NCBI RefSeq assembly: GCF_037095735.1 | Contig: NZ_JBAWKD010000009.1 | Location: forward strand, 1-64,000 | DNA: 64,000 bases | Direction: 5' to 3' | Source: Frigidibacter sp037095735 | GTDB lineage: Bacteria > Pseudomonadota > Alphaproteobacteria > Rhodobacterales > Rhodobacteraceae | Part shown: positions 17,139 through 25,884 of the stretch, piece by piece | Layout of the letters: the number at the start of each line of letters is the position of its first letter | Numbering within the stretch: the stretch's first letter is position 1 | The notes under the pieces: generated by a model | Told to the model about the DNA's origin: nothing | The model's input: the letters and a program-made list of their open reading frames with translations, nothing else | The model's database searches: none | Made by a program: the position numbers and the translations under genes

Positions 17139-17591
17139 TTAACCCTTCACCTCGATACCGATCGACTTCGCCGAGCCGAGGATGATCTGCATCGCGGCTT
17201 CGATGTCGTTCGCCGAGAGATCTTTCATCTTCGCTTCGGCGATCTGACGCACCTGGGCGGCGGTCACGGTGCCCGCGACTTCACGACCCGGCTTGACCGA
17301 CCCTTTCGGGCGGTTGCGCTTGCCGACCGGCTTCAGACCGGCGGCCTTTTTCAGGAAGTAGGAGGCCGGCGAGGTCTTCATCTCGAAGGTGAAGGACTTG
17401 TCGGCATAGTAGGTGATGACGGTCGGGACCGGCGCACCCTGCTCCATCTCCTGCGTGCGAGCGTTGAACTCTTTGCAGAAGGCCATGATGTTGATGCCGC
17501 GCTGACCCAGCGCAGGACCGATCGGCGGGGAGGGGTTGGCTTGCCCCGCCTTGACTTGCAGCTTCAGCTGCCCAACGACTTTCTTGGCCAT
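17139..17591 (-). CDS. rplK: 50S ribosomal protein L11
   Basis: A 150-residue L11 of the GTPase-associated centre. The N-terminal PSPPIGPALGQRGINIMAF stretch (about residues 20-38) with the prolines that bind thiostrepton-type antibiotics and RelA is intact; the C-terminal rRNA-binding domain follows. Slightly longer than the E. coli protein (142), as usual in alphaproteobacteria. It lies 108 bp after nusG and two bases before rplA. Confidence 0.98.
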   Translation of the reverse strand: MAKKVVGQLKLQVKAGQANPSPPIGPALGQRGINIMAFCKEFNARTQEMEQGAPVPTVITYYADKSFTFEMKTSPASYFLKKAAGLKPVGKRNRPKGSVKPGREVAGTVTAAQVRQIAEAKMKDLSANDIEAAMQIILGSAKSIGIEVKG

Positions 17592-17699
17592 GTGGCCTCT
17601 CCTTTGTCACCGGCCCGCCGGCCCGAAGGTCCGGCCAGGCTTGGTTTAGCGGTCCGGTCCGGCGGCCCGAAAGCCCCCTCGCCTCCCGCGGCTCACACC

Positions 17700-18233
17700 T
17701 CAGGCGCCCTTGGACACCTGGGTGAATTCCAGCTCGACCGGCGTCGGCCGGCCGAAGATCGACACCGTCACCTTCAGGCGGTTCGAGGACTCGTCGACCT
17801 CTTCCACCATGCCGGTGAAGCCCTCGAACGGGCCGTCGGCAACCTTGACCTGCTCGCCGATCTCGAAGCGGATCAGGTTGCGCGGCTGCGCCTCGCCTTC
17901 CTCGACCCGGTTCAGGATCGCGTTCACCTCGGCATCGCGCATCGGCATCGGCTTGCCCTGGGGGCCCAGGAAGCCGGTGACGCGGTTGATCGAGACGATC
18001 GCGTGATAGGCACGGTCGGTCATGTCCATCCGCACGAGCACGTAGCCCGGCATGAAGCGACGTTCCGAGGTGACCTTCTTGCCGCGGCGGATCTCGATGA
18101 CCTCTTCCGTCGGCACCAGGACTTCCTCGATCTCGTCACCGAGATTCTTTTCGGCGACGGCGGACCGGATCGCCTCGGCGACCTTCTTCTCGAAGTTCGA
18201 GAGGACGCTCACCGAATACCAACGCTTCGCCAT
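17700..18233 (-). CDS. nusG: Transcription termination/antitermination factor NusG
   Basis: A 177-residue NusG. The NGN domain (begins AKRWYSVSVLSNFEKKVAEA) binds RNA polymerase, and the C-terminal KOW domain (about residues 125-175, FEIGEQVKVADGPFEGFTG) contacts Rho or ribosomal protein S10. Its length is typical. It follows secE with 212 bp between them, longer than in many species. That gap holds two modest hairpins (18286-18301 and 18337-18357) but no gene. Confidence 0.98.
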   Translation of the reverse strand: MAKRWYSVSVLSNFEKKVAEAIRSAVAEKNLGDEIEEVLVPTEEVIEIRRGKKVTSERRFMPGYVLVRMDMTDRAYHAIVSINRVTGFLGPQGKPMPMRDAEVNAILNRVEEGEAQPRNLIRFEIGEQVKVADGPFEGFTGMVEEVDESSNRLKVTVSIFGRPTPVELEFTQVSKGA

Positions 18234-18445
18234 TCCGCCTTACCCCGTCTTTCCGACCCTGATGCGGCCGGCTCTTACAGTCTTTCCGGGCTGGTTCCCG
18301 GCCACGTCGCCTGCCCGGTCACAAAGCAAAACGGCACGCATCTCGCGAATCGATGCGCGCCGGACCGGAAAGGTTTGCGCGTCTTAGCGTCGGGGACCTG
18401 CCATTGCAAGCCCGCCACCCCGTCCCGCCACCGCGGCCTTGGGGT

Positions 18446-18637
18446 TCAGCCGAAGAGGCCGAGCACCGCGGTCAGGCCCGAGCGGATCGCCAGATCGACG
18501 AGGAAGAAGAAGACCGACGCCAGCGACGCCATCACCAGTACCATGACCGTGGTCAGGCCGACTTCGCGGCGCGTGGGCCAGGCGATCTTGCCGACCTCGG
18601 TACGCACCTGCTGAATGAACTGGAACGGATTCGCCAT
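18446..18637 (-). CDS. secE: Preprotein translocase subunit SecE
   Basis: A 63-residue single-span SecE, the short form usual in alphaproteobacteria. The conserved cytoplasmic amphipathic stretch VRTEVGKIAWPTRREV (about residues 11-26) is followed by one membrane helix (about 29-49). The frame is open further upstream, but the ATG at 18637 with GAGGACC before it and the family start MANPFQF decide the call. It opens the secE-nusG-rplK-rplA unit; a matching promoter lies about 50 bp upstream. Confidence 0.96.
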   Translation of the reverse strand: MANPFQFIQQVRTEVGKIAWPTRREVGLTTVMVLVMASLASVFFFLVDLAIRSGLTAVLGLFG

Positions 18638-18688
18638 TTGGTCCTCACTCTCCGCACGACGGGGCCGCAAGGCCCCATGCACCGGCTG

Positions 18689-18717
18689 CCGATACTTGGT
18701 CGGGCGCGGGATTTCAA
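18689..18717 (-). promoter_or_regulatory. Predicted sigma-70-type promoter of secE-nusG
   Basis: On the minus strand a TTGAAA (18717-18712) is followed after 17 bp by TATCGG (18694-18689). This fits the strong -35, weaker -10 pattern of Rhodobacter housekeeping promoters. The -35 overlaps the stop codon of the upstream membrane-protein gene. A short GGGGCC hairpin (18661-18676) lies in the predicted leader. Confidence 0.5.
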
Positions 18718-19403
18718 GTTCGATAGCGGTGCGACACCGGCGCCGAACGCCGGACCCGTTCCGCAAGGATGCGGTCGAAGGGATCGGGAAGGTCGTCGGG
18801 CGGGGCCTGACGCAGCCGCAGCACCCGTGCCAGCCGTGCGGCCAGCGCCTCGCGCAGGCTCGGCAGGGCCAGCGGCAGCACCAGCAGCACCGCCACCGCG
18901 ATCGCCAGCGGCATCTGCTCGGGGCGGAGGAAGTACGTGATGACCGCAATCGCCAGCGACAGCACGCAGGCCGCGACCAGCGCCAGCTTCTCGACCGAGA
19001 CCAGCGCCCGCGCCTCTGCCTGGGCGGCGGTGCGCCGGGCCAGCGCCGCACCCCGGCTTTCGACCAGCAGGGTGACCGCGGGCATCTCCTCGTCATGCTT
19101 GCGAACGTCGAACTCGGCCTTGGGCAGGCTGCGCCGGCTCATCAGCCGCAGTCCGCAGACCACCGCGACCAGCAGCGCGAGGACGACCATCACCGCCTTC
19201 TGCTCTTCGATCAGCGCGGCAAGCACCCGCTGGGCGATGTCGCGCAATTCTGGCGAGAGCATCTTTTCGGCGCTGCTCTGCCAGGCGATGCCCTCGTGCG
19301 GGGCGCGGCTCTGCACCATGGCCATGCCAAACCAGCCCAGCGCGGCGACCGAGACGAGACGGGCCCAGACCGGACCCGTGAAGAAGAAGAGCACAACACG
19401 CAT
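18714..19403 (-). CDS. Conserved membrane protein of unknown function
   Basis: A predicted 229-residue protein. It has a hydrophobic N-terminal segment (about residues 1-30), a membrane helix near 68-88 (AVMVVLALLVAVVCGLRLM) and a hydrophobic pair at about 142-185. Between them is a charged stretch (FDVRKHDEEMP) with an Ala-rich, probably helical part. The ATG at 19403 was chosen because GGGAGG lies six bases upstream; the longer frame has no such signal. No known domain is recognised. It is located between tRNA-Glu and secE, same strand. Its stop overlaps the predicted secE promoter. Confidence 0.7.
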   Translation of the reverse strand: MRVVLFFFTGPVWARLVSVAALGWFGMAMVQSRAPHEGIAWQSSAEKMLSPELRDIAQRVLAALIEEQKAVMVVLALLVAVVCGLRLMSRRSLPKAEFDVRKHDEEMPAVTLLVESRGAALARRTAAQAEARALVSVEKLALVAACVLSLAIAVITYFLRPEQMPLAIAVAVLLVLPLALPSLREALAARLARVLRLRQAPPDDLPDPFDRILAERVRRSAPVSHRYRT

Positions 19404-19532
19404 CACCAGCCTCCCACGCAGCTGTCTGGGGCCATAGAGCGCGCCAATTGAGACAACCCTTTGGCGATTGCTGGATAAATTCGGGAGAATGCTGCGGCAG
19501 CGCGGCGCGGGGCCTGCGCCCGGAAACACGAA

Positions 19533-19559
19533 GGGCCGCCGGTGCGATGACCGCGGCCC
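19533..19559 (-). terminator. Terminator of tRNA-Glu
   Basis: A GGGCCGC / GCGGCCC stem, extended by GGT/ACC with a one-base bulge, is followed on the minus strand by TTCGTGTTTCC. It lies 14 bp after the tRNA 3' end. Confidence 0.65.
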
Positions 19560-19573
19560 TGAAAGCAGAGTAG

Positions 19574-19648
19574 TGGCAGCCCGTAGGGGAGTCGAACCCC
19601 TCTTCCCAGGTTGAAAACCTGGTGTCCTAACCGATAGACGAACGGGCC
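19574..19648 (-). tRNA. tRNA-Glu (UUC)
   Basis: A 75-nt cloverleaf with encoded CCA. The acceptor stem pairs GGCCCGT with ACGGGCT (G-U at the first pair). The anticodon stem is CCAGG/CCTGG around the loop TTTTCAA, giving anticodon TTC (Glu). The T arm is GAGGGGTTCGACTCCCCT with the invariant GTTCGA. The tRNA lies between recJ and the membrane-protein gene on the same strand. Confidence 0.97.
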
Positions 19649-19785
19649 ACTTTCACTGTTCCGCCGGCGTTTCGCTGACCGCGTCGCTGGCGTGGGGCGG
19701 TGTTTAGGCGAGCCCGCCGCGACTCGCAAGAGACTTTTTCATCTTTCGTCACCTTTCCTTTGCGTCAGCCTAAACGCGCCGGAAA

Positions 19786-21534
19786 TCATGCCCTTGCAGC
19801 ATCCTCGAGCCGCATCTGCACGCGCGAGCGTCCCTGCCAGCGGTTAATCTCCAGCCGCCCCGCCAGATGGAAGCGCATCCCGCCGTGTTCGGACAGCAGC
19901 GGGCCCAGAGGCGTGCCAAAGGCGCCGAAGCAGACCGCCTCGACCGTGGGGCCCGTCGCCTCGCCGAAGCCGACGCGCAGGTGGTTCTCGCCCATCTTGC
20001 GGACCGAGCGGATCGCCATCGTCGAGAAGGCGAAGCGTGGCGCCGGCGCGCCCTGCCCGAAGGGGCCGGCGCGTTCCAGATCGGCCAGCAGCTCGAGCGT
20101 GCAGGCCCCGGGCATCAGCAGCCCGTCCACCCGCAGGTCGGCCGCGCCGCCCTGCCCCGCGCCCTGCTTGGCCAGAAGCTCGGCCAGACGCTCCATCGCC
20201 GGGTCCAGCCGCTCGGTCGCGACGGTCAGGCCCGCGGCCATCCGGTGCCCGCCGCCGCGGATCAGCAGCCCCTCGGAGGCGACGCGGTGGATCGAGGCGC
20301 CCAGATCGACCCCCGCCACCGACCGGCCCGAGCCCTTGCCCTCGGCCCCGTCGAGGCCGATCACCACCGCCGGGCGGTTCGTGGCCTCTTTCAAACGCGC
20401 CGCGACGATGCCGACGACGCCCGGGTGCCAGCCCTCGGCCGCGGCCCAGACCAGGGGCGCGTCGAGCCCCCGCGCCTCGGCCTGCGCCAGCGCCGCCTCG
20501 CGCACCCGGTTCTCGATCTCGCGCCGCTCGGTGTTCAGCTTGTCCAGCCGCTCGGCCAGCGCCGCGGCCTCGTGCGGGTCCTGCGTCGCCAGAAGCCGCG
20601 CGCCCAGATCGGCCATGCCGATGCGCCCGCCGGCGTTGATCCGCGGCCCCAACAGGAACCCCAGATGATAGGCGGTGGGTTCGCTGTCCATCCGCGCCAC
20701 GTCCGACAGCGCGGTGATGCCGGGCCGCTCGCGCCGCGCCATCACCTTCAGCCCCTGCCGCACCAGCGCCCGGTTGACCCCGGTCAGCGGCGCCACGTCC
20801 GCTACCGTCGCCAGCGCGACCAGATCGAGAAGCGCCATCAGGTCGGGCCCGGCGATGCCGTCGGCCCGCAGCTGGCGGTTCGCCTCGACCAGCATGAGGA
20901 ACACGACCGAGGCCGCGCAGAGATGGCCCAGCTCGCCGCCTTCGTCCTGCCGGTTCGGGTTCACCACCGCCACCGCCTGCGGCAGCGTCTCGCCGCCGAG
21001 GTGATGGTCGAGCACGACCACATCCGCCCCCTCCGCCGCCGCCGCCGCCAGCGGCTCGTGCGAAAGCGTGCCGCAGTCGACGCAGACGATCAGCCGGTGG
21101 CCCTGCGCAAGCTTGGTCATCGCCGGCACGTTCGGGCCATAGCCCTCGTCGATGCGGTCGGGGATATACAGCGTCGCGTCATGGCCCATCGCCCGCAGCC
21201 AGACCAGCAGCAGCGCGCCCGAGGCCCCCCCGTCCACGTCGTAATCGGCAAAGACCGCGATCCGCTCGCGGTCGCGCAGCGCCTTCAGGAACCGCCCCAC
21301 CGCCGGGCCCATGTCGCGCAGCCCCATCGGGTCGGGCAGCAGGTCCTTCAGCCGCGGCTCGAGAAACACAGGCACCTCGGCGGCCGAGACGCCGCGCCCG
21401 GCGAGGATCCGCGCCAGCGGCATCGGCACCTGCGTCTCCTGCACCAGCGCCTCGGCCTGGCGTTCGATCTCGGGCGCGGGGCCGACCCAGCGGCGACCGG
21501 TGGCGGAGGAGGAGACGTTGAGGAAATCAGCCAT
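19786..21534 (-). CDS. recJ: Single-stranded-DNA-specific exonuclease RecJ
   Basis: A 582-residue 5'-3' single-strand exonuclease acting in RecFOR recombination, mismatch and base excision repair. DHH-phosphoesterase motifs are visible: FADYDVDGGASG (about residues 83-94), CVDCGTLSHEP, and VLDHHLGGE (about 160-168). The C-terminal DHHA1 domain has IRGGGHRMAAGLT, followed by the OB-like domain. The start ATG at 21534 (MADFLNVSSS) is far inside a longer open frame whose extra N-terminus overlaps the GNAT gene and is not protein-like. It is last of the hom...recJ run, 50 bp after the GNAT gene. Confidence 0.95.
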   Translation of the reverse strand: MADFLNVSSSATGRRWVGPAPEIERQAEALVQETQVPMPLARILAGRGVSAAEVPVFLEPRLKDLLPDPMGLRDMGPAVGRFLKALRDRERIAVFADYDVDGGASGALLLVWLRAMGHDATLYIPDRIDEGYGPNVPAMTKLAQGHRLIVCVDCGTLSHEPLAAAAAEGADVVVLDHHLGGETLPQAVAVVNPNRQDEGGELGHLCAASVVFLMLVEANRQLRADGIAGPDLMALLDLVALATVADVAPLTGVNRALVRQGLKVMARRERPGITALSDVARMDSEPTAYHLGFLLGPRINAGGRIGMADLGARLLATQDPHEAAALAERLDKLNTERREIENRVREAALAQAEARGLDAPLVWAAAEGWHPGVVGIVAARLKEATNRPAVVIGLDGAEGKGSGRSVAGVDLGASIHRVASEGLLIRGGGHRMAAGLTVATERLDPAMERLAELLAKQGAGQGGAADLRVDGLLMPGACTLELLADLERAGPFGQGAPAPRFAFSTMAIRSVRKMGENHLRVGFGEATGPTVEAVCFGAFGTPLGPLLSEHGGMRFHLAGRLEINRWQGRSRVQMRLEDAARA

Positions 21535-21584
21535 GCCCCACCTCTGCCCTGCCCCCGCGCGCGGTGCAAGCGGGACGGGCGGTC

Positions 21585-22079
21585 TCAGGCGCCGAAGGCC
21601 GGGTGATAGGCGACCACACCCTGCGGGACCGGCCCGGCAAAGGCGATGTGCAAGAAGTAGCGGGCCGGCGCGGCGGGGTAGCGCAACCGCGGGTCCGCCA
21701 GAAAGCCGAAGCGGGTGTAATAGTCGGGGTCGCCCAGCACCACGCAGCCCGCGGCGCCGCCGGCGCGGAGGCGTTCCAGCCCCGCCGCGACCAGCCGCCC
21801 GCCGATGCCGCGGCGCTGATGCTCCGGCGCGACCGACAGCGGGCCAAGGCCCAGCCAACCAAGGTCCTGCCCGTTGATGAGCACCGGCGAGAAGGCGACA
21901 TGGCACAGCACCTGCCCGGCCTCTTCGGCGACCAGCGACAGGGTCAGCGCCCCCGCGTCGCGCAGGGCATCGGGAATGGCGGCCTCGGTGCCCGAGGCAT
22001 GGGGCGCCCCCGCAAAGGCGGCCGCGGTCACGCTGCGGATCGCCGCGGCATCGGCGGGGGCCTCGGGGCGCAGGATCAT
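21585..22079 (-). CDS. GNAT-family N-acetyltransferase
   Basis: A 164-residue acetyltransferase of the YhbS-like group. The acetyl-CoA pyrophosphate loop is LSVAPEHQRRGIGGRLVAAG (motif A, about residues 80-99, with Q/R-x-x-G-x-G/A), followed by the CVVLGDPDYYTRFGF segment typical of this group. Its ATG overlaps the glpX stop by four bases (ATGA), so it is translated by coupling to glpX. Substrate unknown. In relatives known to the annotator glpX and recJ are often adjacent, so this gene looks like an addition to that pair. Confidence 0.85.
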   Translation of the reverse strand: MILRPEAPADAAAIRSVTAAAFAGAPHASGTEAAIPDALRDAGALTLSLVAEEAGQVLCHVAFSPVLINGQDLGWLGLGPLSVAPEHQRRGIGGRLVAAGLERLRAGGAAGCVVLGDPDYYTRFGFLADPRLRYPAAPARYFLHIAFAGPVPQGVVAYHPAFGA

Positions 22080-23041
22080 CGGATCGGGTTGCGGTAGATC
22101 ATCCGCCGCACCGACCCGGTCTTCGAGCGCATCAGGATCGTCTCGGTAGTCAGGAACCCCGGCTCGCGCTTCACGCCCTGCACGATCGAGCCGGTGGTGA
22201 CCCCGGTCGCCGCGAAGATCACGTCCGAGGTCACGAGGTCGTCGCGGGCATAGACCCGGTTCAGGTCGCGCAGCCCGGCCTGCTTCGCCCGCGCCCGCTC
22301 GGCATCGTTGCGGAAGATCAGGCGTCCCCAGATCTGCCCGCCCATGCATTTCAGCGCCGAGGCCGCCAGCACCCCCTCGGGCGCCCCGCCCGAACCCATG
22401 TAGATGTCGATGCCGGTCACCGCCGCTTCGGCGCAATGGATGACGCCCGCCACGTCGCCATCGGTGATCAGCCGGATCGCGGCGCCGGTCGCGCGCAACT
22501 CGGCGATCATCTCCTCGTGGCGCGGGCGTTCGAGCACGCAGACCGTTACGTCGCAGGGCCGGACGCCCTTGGCTTTCGCCAGCGCCGCGACCCGCTCGGT
22601 CGGGCTCATCTCGAGGCTGACGAGACCCTCGGGATAGCCCGGGCCGATCGCCAGCTTCTCCATGTAGACGTCGGGGGCGTGCAGCAGCGTGCCGCGCGGC
22701 GCCATGGCGATCACCGACAGCGCGTTCGGCATGTCCTTGGCGGTCAGCGTGGCGCCCTCCAGCGGATCGAGCGCGATGTCGACCTCGGGCCCCGAGCCGG
22801 TCCCGACCTCTTCGCCGATGCACAGGATCGGCGCCTCGTCGCGCTCGCCCTCGCCGATCACCACCACGCCGCGGATGTCGAGCATGTTCAGCTGTTCGCG
22901 CATGGCGCCCGCGGCGGCAAGATCGGCGGCCTTCTCGTCGCCCCGGCCGATCAGCGCGGCCGACGCCTGGGCCGCGGCCTCGGACACGCGGGCAAGGCCC
23001 AGCGACAGCATCCGGTCATTGAAATCGATCGTCTTTGCCAT
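22076..23041 (-). CDS. glpX: Class II fructose-1,6-bisphosphatase (GlpX)
   Basis: A 321-residue metal-dependent phosphatase that makes fructose 6-phosphate from fructose 1,6-bisphosphate in gluconeogenesis (and sedoheptulose bisphosphate in some bacteria). It carries the Li+-sensitive phosphatase signature DPLEGATLTAKDMPNALSV (about residues 84-102), the GEGERDEAP metal-site motif (about 56-64) and GSGGAPEGVLAASA. The longer frame was rejected in favour of the ATG at 23041 (MAKTIDFNDRML). It lies between the VOC gene (121 bp upstream) and the GNAT gene (overlapping). Confidence 0.95.
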   Translation of the reverse strand: MAKTIDFNDRMLSLGLARVSEAAAQASAALIGRGDEKAADLAAAGAMREQLNMLDIRGVVVIGEGERDEAPILCIGEEVGTGSGPEVDIALDPLEGATLTAKDMPNALSVIAMAPRGTLLHAPDVYMEKLAIGPGYPEGLVSLEMSPTERVAALAKAKGVRPCDVTVCVLERPRHEEMIAELRATGAAIRLITDGDVAGVIHCAEAAVTGIDIYMGSGGAPEGVLAASALKCMGGQIWGRLIFRNDAERARAKQAGLRDLNRVYARDDLVTSDVIFAATGVTTGSIVQGVKREPGFLTTETILMRSKTGSVRRMIYRNPIR

Positions 23042-23162
23042 GGCGGCACCCGGGAATTTGCCTTGGGTCCAGCCTAAGCCCAGCTTGGTAACAGGCACAA
23101 GGCTGAGGGGACCGGGCTGCGGGGACCGGGCTGGCAGGACGAGAGACAGGCTGGACGGGCGT

Positions 23163-23555
23163 TCAGGCCGGATCGTGGCAGACGATGCAAAGCTTGTTGC
23201 CGTCCGGGTCGCGCAGGTAGGCGCCGTAGTAGTCGGGATGATACTGCCGGCGCAGGCCCGGCGCGCCCTCGTCGCGGCCCCCGGCGGCAAGGCCCGCGGC
23301 ATGGGCGCGGTCGACCGTCGGGCGGTCGGGGGCCAGAAGGCCCAGCATCCCGCCGTTGCCGGGCGCGGCTTCGGCGCCGTCGAAGGGGGCCATCAGGATC
23401 AGGAGCGGTCGCCCGCCCGCCGCGGGCTGCCAGATCCGCCAGCCCGCCGCCGGATCGGCCGGGCGCAGCCGGTGGCCCAGCAGCGCCATCACCGGATCCC
23501 AGAAGCGCGCGGCGCGGTCGAGGTCGTTGGTGCCGAGGGTGACGTGGCTGATCAA
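23163..23555 (-). CDS. VOC-family (glyoxalase-like) protein
   Basis: A 130-residue protein of the vicinal oxygen chelate fold. It opens with ISHVTLGTNDLDRAARFWD and ends with AYLRDPDGNKLCIVCH, the two paired modules of the fold; a possible metal ligand set is His4 and the C-terminal acidic residue region. The start is a TTG at 23555 without a good Shine-Dalgarno. It lies 18 bp after hom and is probably co-transcribed. Substrate unknown; such small proteins include lactoylglutathione lyases, fosfomycin-resistance and bleomycin-binding proteins, and none of these can be chosen here. Confidence 0.8.
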   Translation of the reverse strand: MISHVTLGTNDLDRAARFWDPVMALLGHRLRPADPAAGWRIWQPAAGGRPLLILMAPFDGAEAAPGNGGMLGLLAPDRPTVDRAHAAGLAAGGRDEGAPGLRRQYHPDYYGAYLRDPDGNKLCIVCHDPA

Positions 23556-23573
23556 CCCCGGCGCTCTCCCCGC

Positions 23574-24860
23574 TCAGACCTGCTCGATGCGCAGCGCGAC
23601 CGGCTTGCCGGTGACGACCCCGGTGCCCATCACGCCCTCGCAGGCGGTGGCGATCGCGTCGGGGGTGGTCTTGTGGGTCACGATCAGCACCGGGGCGGTG
23701 GTGTCCTCGTGGCCATACTGGCGCATGCGGCTGATCGAGACGCCGGCATCGCCCAGCACCGAAGCGATCTTCGCCAGCGCGCCCGGCTTGTCGATCAGTT
23801 CGAGCCGCAGGTAATAGGCCGCCGCGCCCGAGGCATTGGCCGCCACCGGCTGCGAAAGGCTGGTCGCCGGCTGGCCGAAGGTCGACATCCGCGAGCCGCG
23901 GGCGATCTCGATCACGTCGGCCATGACGGCCGAGGCCGTCGGCCCCTCGCCCGCGCCGGCGCCGCGCAGCACGATCTGGCCGACGCTGTCGCCTTCCAGC
24001 ACGACCATGTTGGTGCCGCCCTGAAGCTGGCCCAGCGGGCTGTCGGCCGGCACGAGGCAGGGCGACATGCGCTGTTCCAGCCCGCGGCCGGTCTGCTGCG
24101 CCACGCCCAGAAGCTTGATGCGATAGCCCATGTCGCCGGCGCGGCGGATGTCGTCGATCGAGATCCGGTCGATGCCTTCCAGCGCCACCGCGTCGAAGCT
24201 GACCTTGGTGCCGAAGGCGATCGCGGCCAGAAGGCTCAGCTTGTGGCCGGCGTCGATGCCGCCGATGTCCAGCGTCGGGTCGGCTTCCAGATAGCCCAGC
24301 GCCCGGGCTTCCTCGAAGACCGTCTCATAGGGCAGGCCCGCGCTTTCCATCCGGGTCAGGATGTAGTTGCAGGTGCCGTTCATCACGCCCATCACCCGGG
24401 TGATCCGGTTGGCGGCCAGACCTTCGGTCAGCGCCTTGATCACCGGGATGCCGCCGGCGACCGCGGCCTCGAAGCGGATCACCGCGCCCGCGGCCTCGGC
24501 GGCCTCGGCCAGCGCCTGGCCGGAATGGGCGAGCAGCGCCTTGTTGGCGCTGACCACGTCATGGCCCGCGGCGATCGCGGCCTCGGTCGCGGCCTTGGCC
24601 GGGCCGTCATGGCCGCCCATCACCTCGATGAAAACGTCGATGTCGCCGCGGCGGGCCAGCGCCACCGGATCGGTTTCCCAGGCATAGGCCGAAAGGTCGA
24701 CGCCGCGGTCCTTGTTCGGATCGCGGGCCGAGACGGCGGTGATCTCGACGGGGCGGCCGGCGCGCTTGGCGATCAGATCGGCATGGCGCTGGACGATCTT
24801 GACCACGCCGATGCCTACGGTGCCAAGGCCGGCAATGCCGAGGCGCAGGGGATCGGTCAT
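23574..24860 (-). CDS. hom: Homoserine dehydrogenase
   Basis: A 428-residue NAD(P)-dependent enzyme that reduces aspartate semialdehyde to homoserine, the branch to threonine and methionine. The order is a Rossmann domain (GIAGLGTVGIGVVKIV, about residues 8-23), the catalytic domain with GVMNGTCNYILTRM (about 158-171) and the LGYLEADPTLDIGG segment, then a C-terminal ACT domain from about 348 for threonine feedback. It is monofunctional, not fused to aspartokinase. It is first of the hom, VOC, glpX, GNAT, recJ run. The 91 bp to the next gene hold no gene. Confidence 0.96.
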   Translation of the reverse strand: MTDPLRLGIAGLGTVGIGVVKIVQRHADLIAKRAGRPVEITAVSARDPNKDRGVDLSAYAWETDPVALARRGDIDVFIEVMGGHDGPAKAATEAAIAAGHDVVSANKALLAHSGQALAEAAEAAGAVIRFEAAVAGGIPVIKALTEGLAANRITRVMGVMNGTCNYILTRMESAGLPYETVFEEARALGYLEADPTLDIGGIDAGHKLSLLAAIAFGTKVSFDAVALEGIDRISIDDIRRAGDMGYRIKLLGVAQQTGRGLEQRMSPCLVPADSPLGQLQGGTNMVVLEGDSVGQIVLRGAGAGEGPTASAVMADVIEIARGSRMSTFGQPATSLSQPVAANASGAAAYYLRLELIDKPGALAKIASVLGDAGVSISRMRQYGHEDTTAPVLIVTHKTTPDAIATACEGVMGTGVVTGKPVALRIEQV

Positions 24861-24951
24861 GGAAAGCTCCTGAAGGTCTGGTCGTTCGCCGGTCTGTTAG
24901 CCTGTTCGGAGAGCCCGCGCAACGCGCGGCACGGTCGAAACCCGCGCGCGG

Positions 24952-25212
24952 TCAGAGCCCGCTTTGCGCATCCAGTGCCCGGATCGCCTCGGCCCGTTTG
25001 CGCAGGTCGTCGGCGCGCGACAGTTCGGCCTCGGTCGGGTCCTCGGCGGCTTTCAGCGTGGCGGTGTCCTTCAGGATCGGGCCCAGTGGCACGAGATCCG
25101 GCCAGTCGGTGCCCGCGACCTTCGGCGCACCGCGCTGCGAGGCCGCCGGCGGCCCGCAGGCGGCAAGCGCCAGCAGGCCGAGGGCAAGGGCGGAAAAGCG
25201 CAGGACGGTCAT
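24952..25212 (-). CDS. Small putative lipoprotein
   Basis: An 86-residue protein with a type II signal peptide: hydrophobic residues 6-18, then the lipobox LAAC with Cys19, followed by GPPAASQ. The mature part is short, charged and probably helical (TEAELSRADDLRKRAEAIRAL). No known domain is recognised. It lies between hom and the Tad-like genes on the same strand, 96 bp after the last Tad gene. It could belong to the Tad-like unit or stand alone. Confidence 0.65.
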   Translation of the reverse strand: MTVLRFSALALGLLALAACGPPAASQRGAPKVAGTDWPDLVPLGPILKDTATLKAAEDPTEAELSRADDLRKRAEAIRALDAQSGL

Positions 25213-25308
25213 CGGATCCCCCGGTCGGACAGCCGGCGCAGCATAGGCTCCGCCGCAGGGGGCGGCAAGGCAGGCTCCGTCGCCAAGGGGGCGCCGCCCG
25301 GTCGCGCG

Positions 25309-25875
25309 TCAGCTCGACGCGCTGTAGCTGACCTGCGAGGCGAAGCGGGGCGCGGTGGTAATGAAGTAGTCGTAGTCGATGTCGTTGATGCCGATGTTGA
25401 AGGTCGGGTCGTAGTCCATGTGGGTCTCGACCAGCACCAGCGTCTCGCCCTCCAGCAGGTTGGGGATCCGCGCGGCCTCCTTGGCGATGCTCGTGTCGGT
25501 CTGCACGGTGGTGGTGCCGCCGACGGCATAGGACCAGTTCACCCGGTAGGCCTTCTTCGTGCTGTCGTAATAGACCGAGGTGACGCGCAGCGTCGTCGGC
25601 CGCGTCGCGCGCGACACGTAGTCGAAGAGCGACTTCATGTTGGCGATGTACTTGGGGCCCACGCTCGAGGTCTCGCGCGAGATCATGTCGGCGACGGTGT
25701 AGGTGGCGCGCAGGTTCACGGTATGGGTGCGGAAGGCGTCGAAGAACTGGACGCACATGATCCAGACCCAGAGCCAGACGGGCAGGATCAGGCAGGCCTC
25801 GACAGTCATCGAGCCGGACTCGTCACGACGGAAGCGGTAGAGGCGGCGCAGAAGCGACGGGCGGCGGTGGGTCAT
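25309..25875 (-). CDS. TadE-like pseudopilin-type membrane protein
   Basis: A 188-residue protein with the TadE/TadG signature: a basic N-terminus (RRLYRFRRDESGSMTVEACL, residues 11-30) followed by one hydrophobic helix (about 30-46) and a periplasmic domain rich in Tyr/Thr. The G-x-x-x-V-E motif is the class III prepilin-like processing/assembly segment. It follows the second TadE-like gene by nine bases. No tad ATPase, TadB/C or prepilin peptidase gene is seen nearby, so assembly must rely on genes elsewhere. Confidence 0.75.
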   Translation of the reverse strand: MTHRRPSLLRRLYRFRRDESGSMTVEACLILPVWLWVWIMCVQFFDAFRTHTVNLRATYTVADMISRETSSVGPKYIANMKSLFDYVSRATRPTTLRVTSVYYDSTKKAYRVNWSYAVGGTTTVQTDTSIAKEAARIPNLLEGETLVLVETHMDYDPTFNIGINDIDYDYFITTAPRFASQVSYSASS

Positions 25876-25884
25876 GCTCGGTCC

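Noticed and set aside
18689..18713. Extension of the secE frame upstream to 19096
   Set aside because: It overlaps the membrane-protein gene in another frame; the ATG at 18637 has a good ribosome site and gives the expected short SecE.
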